Assembly (NCBI GenBank): GCA_002179805.1
Contig: NAVB01001602.1
Span: 1 to 11,787, forward strand
DNA from: Acanthamoeba lenticulata
Taxonomy: Eukaryota > Discosea > Longamoebia > Acanthamoebidae
DNA length: 11,787 nucleotides
Direction of reading: 5' to 3'
Shown here: one piece after another, positions 1 through 7,192 of the stretch
Position numbering within the stretch: position 1 is the first letter of the stretch
Layout of the letters: each line of letters starts with the position of its first letter
Translations under genes and position numbers: made by a program
Notes under the pieces: generated by a model
What the model was told of the DNA's origin: nothing
What the model saw: only the letters and a program-made list of their open reading frames with translations
Database searches by the model: none

Positions 1-2768
1 AGAATTTAGAGAATTAAAAAATTGAAATAGAAATAGTACCGGTGGAAACGCCAGCCGCCCTTGCCTCGGCTCCAGCCCTGGCCCCACACGCTGAGGAGCG
101 CGGCGGGTGGCGGGCGCGCGATCTTCTTGGCCGGGTCCCAGTGGCACTCGACGATGCAGTCGTCCGTCAGGGCGGGCCGCACACCATGAGGTCGCCGTTG
201 TTGCTGTCCCTCTTTGTCGTCATCGTCATCGCCGTCGCCGTCGTGATCATTGACAACGTCGAGCTCGTCAAATTCGATCCAATCGTAAAAGACGTAGTTG
301 TTGCTGTCGCGTAGCACGAACAGCTGCCAGTAGCGGTCATTGACTGAGCTGCCGCCGCTGTTGATGTGCTCCTCGCTGCTGCCACCGCCTTCACTCTTGC
401 CGCTTCTTTCGTTTTCGCTCTTCTTCTGGCTTTCGCTGCTGTCGTTTTCGTTTTCGTTTTTGTTGTCGTTTTCGTGTTCGGTTTTGAGTTGTTCGATCGC
501 TTGCGGAGGGACTCGAACACTGCGGAGCGTGAAGTCGATCGTGTTTTGGCGCGGCGGCTTCCACTTCATCATGCGCTCGCAGTAGCCCAGCCTGTTGCCC
601 CCCCACCGCCCACGTCACGCCACGTCAGCATCTTCCTCCTTCTTGTCGACAAGCGCCCTCCCTCGAGACTCCGCTCGTACCTGTAGGGCGTGTAGACGGG
701 CATGAACAGCAGCCCGTCGGTGGGAAAGAAGCTCGCGTTGTCGTCGCCCTCCTGGTCGTCCTCTTCGTCATCGCCGTCGTTGTCGCGGCCCTCGTCGTCA
801 TTGACGTCGGCGTCGACCGGACGGTCGAGGCAGCCGTTGCGACGGTCGCGCTGCTGGTCAAAGACGGCATGAATGCGGTCGAGCGAGTGATAGTCCTGGA
901 AGACGAGGCTGAACGGGGCGGCCTCAATGAGCTCGATGACGGGCTTGGCCAGGCCGAGTCGCTCGTGCAGCGGCATGTGGCATACGTGCTCGCCCTCGGC
1001 GCAGAGCACGTCAAAGATCACAAAATACCACCGCACGCCGCTTTCGCTTTCGTTCTCGCGTTCGTCTTCGTTCTTTGTCGGCACGGCCACGACCTCGCCG
1101 TCGAAGATAGTCCGGTTGTAGCGCGCGGGAAAGCGCACGGCCGGGAAACGTTCGACGCGCATGCGGCGGTCGACCAAGTAGAGCCGCTCGGCGAGCAGGA
1201 TGAGGAGCCGGCGCTCGCCGTCGATCTTGGGCGCCACGCGGTAATCGTCGTCGAGCAGGAGCTTGATGTTCTTGCTCGTCAGCGCCACTGGGTGGCTGCC
1301 CGGGAAGCGCGACGCCGGCTTGCTGCTCCGCACCAGCAATTTGAGCTGCACTCGACACGTGAGCCACACATAGCGCACGACACGACACGACACGAGCGCA
1401 CGACACGACACACATGCGCGCGTGCGTAGAGATGGGACGCACCTGCTGTAGGAGGCTGGCCGACTCGGCCGGGCCGACGCGCTGGGCGCCGTCGATGCCG
1501 CCGCTGCCGCTGAGGTCGACGGTGGTATGCGTCTTGGGGCCGTCGCGGTCGTCGTGGTCGGCCTGGTTCTCCGGGAGGTCCTTGCGGTCGGTCATGCGGC
1601 ACAAGGTACGCGGCGAATCCGCATCGGTCAGCTTGTCGACGGTGCGCCGGAGCGCGGCGTGCACGGCCTCCACGCCGGGCCCCGCGTCGACCCTGCAATA
1701 GGGCGGGAGGCCCGACTCGGCGCGCTTCTGGAAAAAGTCGTGCACGACGGTGCCGTAGGTGACGTAGGCCCGCTGGCGCACCTCGATGCCGTGCGCGTGG
1801 AGGTCCTCGACCCGCTGCGTCAACTCCTCGCCCGTCACCTGCACCCGCGTCAGCATGACGTCAGCACATGGCGCGAACATGACGTAAGCGTGACGTCAGC
1901 ATGCAGGAGAAAGGCGAGCGCACGTCGTCGAGGCCGGGCCTGCGGGGCGGTTGGGCGTCGAGGTTGTAGATGCGACCCGAGGGCACGTGCACGCGGCGTG
2001 CGAGCAGGCGCTGCGTCGCGACGTCGTCGCTGACCGCCAATTCGATGACGCCGTCGAGTCCGATGCCACTCGCCGTGAAGGCCGCCGCCAGCTGCCAACA
2101 CACCACCACCGCCAACTCGACCGCTGAGCCGCACGTACGCACACACGCGCGTGTATTGTGTGCTGCGCACGCGGGCGCGCGTACCATCTCGGCCTCGCGC
2201 TGGGTGCGCGGGGAGCCGTCAAGCACGAAGCCCTTGCCGGTCGCGAGGGCCTTCTTGATGGCCGACAGGACGAGGTCGTTGGTGATGGCGGACAGCTTGT
2301 CCAGCTGCCAGTGGTCGTCCATGTACTGGCCCAGCATGCTGCCCTCGGCCTGCCGAGTGCCGGTGATCAGCATTAGCATCGGCATCGGCACATAAAGAGG
2401 ACCGCCGGGGGCGAGGCGAACCTTCTCGCGGCGCAGGAGCTCGCCGCTGGAAATGACCTCCAAATTGTACTGCGAGGCCAGGCGGCTGCAGTGCGTGGTC
2501 TTGCCTGTGGCAGAGCAAAAAAAAGTGGCAGTAATCAATAGAACGCCGAACAAGCGCAAGTGTAAGCGAAAGAGCATGAACAAAAATGTAATCATTCGTT
2601 GTTTTGTGTTTTACGTGGTGGAACGGTCGAGCAACTTTCCCAAACAAAAAATAGAAATAAACAAGTAATAAAAATAGAGCTGGATGTACCTGCGCCCGGC
2701 GGACCAAGCATGATAAGGTGAAGGACATCCTTTTTCTTTGGTCTGCTCAAGCCGGGAGGCGCTTGCAT
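1..2768 (-). CDS. Adenylate-kinase-like / mRNA capping guanylyltransferase fusion (3' end outside window)
   Basis: The predicted protein has at least 703 residues. Residues 14-235 are a full adenylate-kinase-type domain and residues 298-703 are an mRNA guanylyltransferase, which moves GMP from GTP to the 5'-diphosphate end of RNA through a lysine-GMP intermediate. Visible guanylyltransferase motifs are KIDGER (337-342, nucleophile Lys337), DGEVV (379-383), YFVIFDVLC (404-412), DGLLF (507-511), MKWKPP (527-532) and the start of motif VI, WRFHR (699-703), at the last visible donor. The start is the first in-frame ATG; the next upstream in-frame stop has no ATG after it, and Met20 would remove the first beta strand of the kinase. 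No stop follows the kinase in its frame, so one continuous protein is favoured over two genes. No RNA triphosphatase domain is seen; a methyltransferase beyond the edge cannot be excluded. Family calls are very likely; the fusion depends on hand-made splice joins. Confidence 0.85.
40..1345 (-). other. Domain: mRNA guanylyltransferase (nucleotidyltransferase plus OB fold, partial)
   Basis: The region opens with SRFPGSHPVALTSKNIKLL (309-327), the typical lead-in to cellular capping guanylyltransferases, nine residues before the nucleophile motif. Motifs I, III, IIIa, IV and V are present and correctly ordered. Two low-complexity inserts stand out: residues 388-399 (Asn, Glu, Asp, Ser-rich) between motifs III and IIIa, and 476-499 (almost wholly Asp/Glu/Gly/Asn) just before motif IV. 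A third, long insert of Glu/Asn/Lys/Ser and then Gly/Ser follows motif V. The OB-fold part has an IVECHWDP segment like the IIECKF segment of animal enzymes. The rest of motif VI should lie in the next exon, beyond position 1. Confidence 0.88.
1629..2768 (-). other. Domain: adenylate-kinase-type NMP kinase (residues about 14-235)
   Basis: The domain starts with a beta strand and the P-loop GPPGAGKTT (22-30), followed by ISSGELLR with the NMP-binding arginine, then DGSPRT (98-103), the LID start ARRVHVPSGRIYN (140-152), GLDD/VTGEEL across an exon join (162-171) and a C-terminal RQR (186-188). These match the long-LID adenylate kinases (AK1/AK2 and bacterial Adk class) in order and spacing. The arginines expected to hold phosphate (GELLR, DGxPRT, ARR, QR after TGEEL, RQR) are all present, so the domain looks catalytically intact. 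Its substrate could be AMP, another NMP, or, by analogy with trypanosome TbCE1, the 5'-monophosphate end of RNA. Residues 236-297 form a polar linker with no recognised motif. Confidence 0.85.
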
Positions 2769-3034
2769 TTTCCAATTCGATTGGATTGTGTGCGATCGGA
2801 AGAGGGTCCTGGTGCTGTCACCAACCAGGCAGAGATCTCAAATCTCCCAAAGGCCTCCTCACTCGGCACGCACAGCAGGACGTGGGTGGTCTCGATTTGT
2901 GATGGTGTTGGTGTTGCGTGCAGCACGAAAACAGTTTCAAGCTGACCGTTTTTGTTCCTTAATTTTTTTCCTATTTGCTTTTGCCCCTTTATTGCGATTT
3001 TCTCGACTTATGGGACGCAGCTCACCCGAAGCGC
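2769..3034. other. Intergenic spacer: aminopeptidase 3' UTR and promoter/leader of the kinase-guanylyltransferase gene
   Basis: The spacer is 266 bp between two minus-strand genes. The right part (about 2940-3034) is T-rich on the plus strand and carries the poly(A) signal of the aminopeptidase. The left part (2769-2930) is mixed in composition and should hold the promoter and 5' leader of the next gene. I saw no convincing TATA box there, no RNA gene and no credible small ORF. Confidence 0.6.
2988..2993 (-). terminator. AATAAA polyadenylation signal of the aminopeptidase gene
   Basis: On the minus strand the sequence reads AATAAA, about 41 nt past the TGA stop at 3035-3037, inside an A-rich stretch of the transcript. 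The distance is normal for a short protist 3' UTR. The cleavage site was not determined. Confidence 0.6.
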
Positions 3035-6000
3035 TCAGTGGGTCGAGGCCCACTGGGCGAACCAGGCGCCCATGGCCGCGCCGTCGGTGGCGAGCCAGCG
3101 CGCGTTGGAGCGGACCTTCTCGATCGACTGCTTGACGGCGCGCTCGGCCGAAGCGGCCTTGTGGGCCTCGAAGAAGGCCTCCACCTCGCGCGCCTTCTCC
3201 TCCGTCGTGAAGTCGCCCGTCGTCGTCTGCACGAGACGCGCCAGCAGGAAGCCTCCATCGTACCGCGTGTACAGCTCGTCCCAGTTCTTCTGCACAAACT
3301 GCCAGGCCTGATAACGGTGAAGGGGAGAGATTGTGTGTGTGTGTGTGTGAGTCTCTCAAGAGGAGGGGCGCACGGAGCAGATGGTGCGTACCAGCTCGCG
3401 GCCCTTGGGGTTGGCGGCCACGCCGGCGATCACAAAGACCGTGTCCTGCGACCGCACCTCCGGTCCGATGGCGAACTCCAGCGTCCTTTGCTGTTGTGTT
3501 TGTTGGTGTTAAAATAAATGAATAATTTCAAGAATAGAAATGAAAAGAATGTGTGTGTACCAGGAGGGCGGGGTCGCTGGTGGCGCCGAGAGCGCGCATG
3601 CAGCGCTCCTTCTCCTCGTGGAGGTCGGTCTCACGGAAGATGCGGAGGATGGACTCGTAGACGCTGGTGTCGCCCTCGGGCGCATGGGCCAGGCAGACCC
3701 GGTACACGACACTCCGGAGGTCGGCGTGCAGCGACGTCTTGTCCTCGAGGAACTTGGCCAACCGCTTCCGGGCCTCCTCGATCGTCCCCGCATGGCCTGT
3801 TCACGTATGTCGTGTGAGCGAGCGCGCAGGGACAGCGTCATGACGTGGGGGCGGGCGCGGATTCCTACCGTATTTGCCGGCGGCGCCGAGCGCGAGCGTG
3901 CGCAGGAGAGAGGCCAGGTGGCCCTCGCCAGGCTGGGCGTCCCACCCGACCTTGTTCACCACCTGATGATGTGATGATTACGATGACGACGATGCAGGGT
4001 CAGCGCGGACCGCCATCAAGCAAACGATTATGTCTAAACAAGAACAACGGACGAGCGGGGGAGACGGGAGGACGCGCGTACGTTCTCAAAGAGGGAGGCG
4101 GCGTAGCGGGCAAAGGTCGGGTAATAGTCGGTGGCGGAGATGATGACGGCCAAGTCGGCCAGGTTGGCCGTCAGGTCGCTGTAGACCGTGTAGTTCTCCT
4201 CGTTCTTGTACGCCGCCAGCAGGCTCAGCACGTGGGTCGTGGGCAGCATGCCTGGTCAACGAGGTCAGCAGTCAGCGGCGGCTTCTGAGAAGAAGCCAAG
4301 GGGGCAGCTGGCGACAAGTTCAAGGAGGAGGTGCGCACCGGCACGAGCAAGAGCAAACGCGTCGCCCTGCACGCCGAGGCGGTCGGCCGGGGGCAGCTCG
4401 AGTGACTCGATGGGCTTCCGGAGGCGGTTGAGCAGCTCGTCGGTGTAGCGCACTATGGTTAGACACAACAGCGACAAAGACGACAACGAGGTCAATCGAC
4501 TGAACGAGGTCAAGATAAGGGAGTGATATTTCTATAAAAAAGAAAATAATACGAAAATGAATATTTAAAAATGGTCGTCTAAAACGCACCGCGGTAGAAA
4601 CCAGTGACGCCCGGGTTGACCTTGATCCAGTCAGAGGGGCCGGCCACGACATCGACGGTTGCGGTCTTGTCCTTGATGATCTGCTGAACGGTGCCTTGCG
4701 GGGTGACGGCACCGAAGGGCACCCACCAGAGGGTGGAGATGCTCGGGTCCTCGCCCGTCGACAAGAATCGCGTCTGCGTCACCTCGAGCGCCGTCTTGCC
4801 CGCCGACTCCTCCTTGACGCTGACGTACAGCACCGGATAACCGTCCTATGAACCCATTGAAAAAGGAAAATCAATAAACTGGCCATATTTTTCAAAACGA
4901 GGCTTGAAGATGAAGAAAAGCTCGTACCAGCTTGGTCCAGTGGTCCATGAGCTCCTTGACGGGCTTGCCAGAGACCTCGGCCAGCGCGGCCCACAGATCC
5001 TGCGCGTGGGATGGGGCGGTGAGACACTGGGCATGTGCTAATCGAGCGTCGCTCCCTTGAGAGGGGGGGGGAAGTACCTCGGTGAGCGCGTTCGAGTACT
5101 TGTGGCGGTTGAGGTAGATGTTGAGGGCCTTCTTGAAGACGTCGTTGCCCAGGAAGGAGGCCAACATGCGCACAATGGAGCAGCCCTTGCTGTAGGAGAT
5201 GATGTCAAAGATCTCATCGATCTCCGCCGCGTCGGACACCTCAACCTCAACCTGCAGCCAACATTAAATCAACATTAATTTATCTAAAGAAAAGAAGACG
5301 ATAACAATAATAAGCTTCGAGGGAAGAACATACGGGGTGAGTGCTCTTGAGGCAGTCGAGGCCGAAGGCGCGGCCCAAATCGGAGAACACGAACTGCGTC
5401 CAGATCTGTTCGCACAGGCGGTGTGTCGCAGGTCAGCCGGGCCCGCACGTTGACGTTGGGCTCTAGGGAGAGAAAGCTGAAGAGGGACGTCGTGACGTAC
5501 GTCCCACTCGGGGAAGCAGTGGTCGACGGCCAGATACTCGATCCACGAGGCAAAGCCCTCGTTGAGCCAGAGGTGGGTCCACCACTCCATGGTGACGAGG
5601 TTGCCGAACCACTGGTGAGCCAGCTCGTGGCCGACCACGAGGGCCACCCACTGCTTGGACGCCGCCGACGAGTTGACGGGATCCACCAGCAGGGCGGTCT
5701 CCCTGTACGTCACAAGACCCCAGTTCTGCGCGACACAAGCAAGTATCGTGAGAAACAAGACAAGAGGCTATGAGCTGGGAACATGTCAAAAGCGAGCACA
5801 GACCTCCATGGCACCAGCGGCAAAGTCGGGAATGCCAATCATGTCCAGCTTGGGCAGCGGGTACGGGATGCCGAAATAGTCTACATGGTGTTTTTTTAAA
5901 ACAAAATTGTTTGAAAATAATTTAAAGGTATTAATATATCATAATAAAAAAAGATTGTTAAGAGGGAAAAGGCCAGGGCGAACCATCGTAGAAGGGAAGG

Positions 6001-7014
6001 GTCTTGACGCCGACCTGGAGGGCGAAGAGGCCCTGCTCGCTCTTGCCGAGCGGAGTATAGACGCGCACGACGACGCCGTTGCTGGTCTTGTCCTCCACGT
6101 AGTCGAACTCACCCACGACAAAGGCCAACAGGTAGGTCGACATGATGGGCGTCTCGCCAAAGGTCACGGCCTTGAGGTCGCCGGCCTTGTCGGCCTCCGA
6201 CACCTGCTCACGGTCAAGCGGCATCACGATGGTGGCGAGCGATGTCGTCAGTGACGGTACACACGTGTGAGAGATGCAGGCCAAGCTGGCGGCCGTACGA
6301 CGGGCATGTTGGAGAGGGCCGTGAGGTTCTTGGGCACCACCATGGTCAGCACAAAGGTGGCCTTGATCGCAGGCTCGTCCCAGCAGGGGAGGGCCCGTCG
6401 GGCGTCGGTCGGCTCGAACTGGGTGGCACCCATGTAGACCTCCTCCTTCTTGGCGTTGGTGTACTTCGACCGGTAGAATCTGCCATCGCGTTATGCCACA
6501 ACACGCGAGCATAAGACACACGGCACAGAGAGGGAGAAGCTCCTGGCGTGATGCCGGTGGTGCTGGTACCCCTTGAGCTTGTCGTTAAGGATGCCAGTGA
6601 AGGTCACCTTGAGCTGGGCGGGACCAACGGGCAGGGTCTGGTCGAACGCAAAGGTGGCGGTCTCGCGCTTCTCGTCGTAGTCAATCTTAGTGGCAGTGAG
6701 CGCCTTCTCCCCCGACTTGAACTCAACGCTGCCGATCTTGAGCTCAATAGCATTAAGCACGATTTCGTTGGTCTCCTTGAGGACCTCGATCGTAACCACT
6801 TCCTCGCCACTACGTAAGATAATGATGCCCATTAATTGATGACATGACACAGCCGGTTAAATTTGCTGCAAGCGTTTGGCAGATGTGCCACAAAAAGACA
6901 GCAGTAGTACCTGAAGGTGAAGTTGACGAGGTCAGGCTGCAGGGTGACGTCATACTTGGACGGCTTGACCGTAGTCGGCAGGATCACTCGGGGCTTGTGC
7001 GACTGCTGCTCCAT
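3035..7014 (-). CDS. NPEPPS: Puromycin-sensitive-type M1 metallo-aminopeptidase
   Basis: The spliced product is 868 residues, close to the usual size of cytosolic puromycin-sensitive aminopeptidase, a zinc enzyme that removes N-terminal residues from peptides left by the proteasome. Landmarks are the family's N-terminal beta domain (DKLKGFYRSKYT, then [19 protein letters not shown]), the exopeptidase motif GAMEN (271-275, split by an intron), the zinc site HELAH (307-311) with its third ligand Glu330 in LNEGFASW, and the transition-state tyrosine Tyr393 in ISYSKG. The C-terminal half is the helical ERAP1-C-like domain. There is no signal peptide or membrane anchor, which favours the cytosol. 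The ATG at 7012-7014 opens directly on [17 protein letters not shown], the normal family start. The sequence follows animal and plant orthologues almost end to end, with no broken or missing catalytic residue. Confidence 0.97.
3035..7014 (-). other. NPEPPS: Exon-intron structure of the aminopeptidase gene (16 exons)
   Basis: Exons in transcript order: 6911-7014, 6570-6809, 6299-6479, 5984-6203, 5804-5880, 5501-5725, 5334-5405, 5078-5251, 4928-4999, 4590-4845, 4339-4452, 4082-4251, 3869-3962, 3561-3796, 3392-3490 and 3035-3307 (ends in TGA). They add up to 2607 nt, exactly 869 codons with the stop. The 15 introns are 70-137 nt, all GT...AG. Each join was set by codon phase together with continuity of the aminopeptidase family sequence, for example GAM-E/N-WG and [20 protein letters not shown]. 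The strong protein conservation makes this the most reliable gene model in the window. Confidence 0.92.
3332..3349. repeat. (TG)9 microsatellite inside an aminopeptidase intron
   Basis: Nine TG units occupy part of the 84-nt intron 3308-3391. In the transcript they read (CA)9, on the acceptor side of the intron. No function is claimed; it is the cleanest dinucleotide repeat in the window and could vary between strains. Confidence 0.9.
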
Positions 7015-7192
7015 TCTGTATTCTCGTACACTGTAAGATTATGGCCAAACGTGTGCGATCAGCAGAACTACAGATTGAGTGCCACGCGATCTACTTTCAC
7101 GCTTTACCTTAGTCGACACATAAATGCTTTCTGCCAATTTCCGTCTTAAATTTCGTGGTTCGCTAAAAAAGACAAAAAGAAAATAGTTGCGC
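7015..7192. other. Intergenic spacer: 3' UTR of the IP5 2-kinase gene and 5' leader of the aminopeptidase gene
   Basis: The spacer is 178 bp between two minus-strand genes. The part next to the kinase stop is T/A-rich on the transcript, but no AATAAA is present, so the poly(A) signal of the upstream gene is a variant or lies elsewhere. The part next to the aminopeptidase ATG holds a possible leader intron (7031-7107). No RNA gene or extra ORF was seen. Confidence 0.6.

Larger units (their letters stand above)
40..2768 (-). other. Exon-intron structure of the kinase-guanylyltransferase gene
   Basis: Exons in transcript order, as plus-strand coordinates: 2690-2768, 2422-2504, 2185-2349, 1924-2091, 1443-1838, 681-1345 and 40-591. 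The introns are 185, 72, 93, 85, 97 and 89 nt, and a seventh starts at 39 and leaves the window. Every join keeps the reading frame. The P-loop is itself split: exon 1 ends in the first base of the Gly27 codon, and exon 2 completes it and adds Lys28-Thr29-Thr30. The 72-nt and 93-nt introns are multiples of three without stops; I call them introns because they have GT/AG ends and because removing them restores normal spacing between GELLR and the next helix, and between the AMP-binding and LID parts of the kinase. A longer unspliced form cannot be excluded without RNA data. Confidence 0.8.

Noticed and set aside
6..572. A separate acidic protein of about 188 residues starting with the methionines at MMKWKPP
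   Set aside because: MKWKPP is motif V of the guanylyltransferase and is reached by an in-phase splice from the upstream exon, so this is an exon of the fusion gene.
869..1429. A 186-codon plus-strand open frame inside the capping gene
   Set aside because: It lies opposite conserved guanylyltransferase exons, crosses their introns and has no recognisable domain.
1346..1442. The possibility that the kinase and guanylyltransferase are two genes with a boundary here
   Set aside because: There is no stop, poly(A) signal or ATG-led start between them; GTGCGT and GTGCAG ends give a 97-nt intron that keeps phase. I keep it as the main test of the fusion, not as the preferred model.
3308..3391. The (TG)n run as a Z-DNA or regulatory element
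   Set aside because: It is a short dinucleotide run within a normal-sized intron, with nothing around it that suggests a role beyond a microsatellite.
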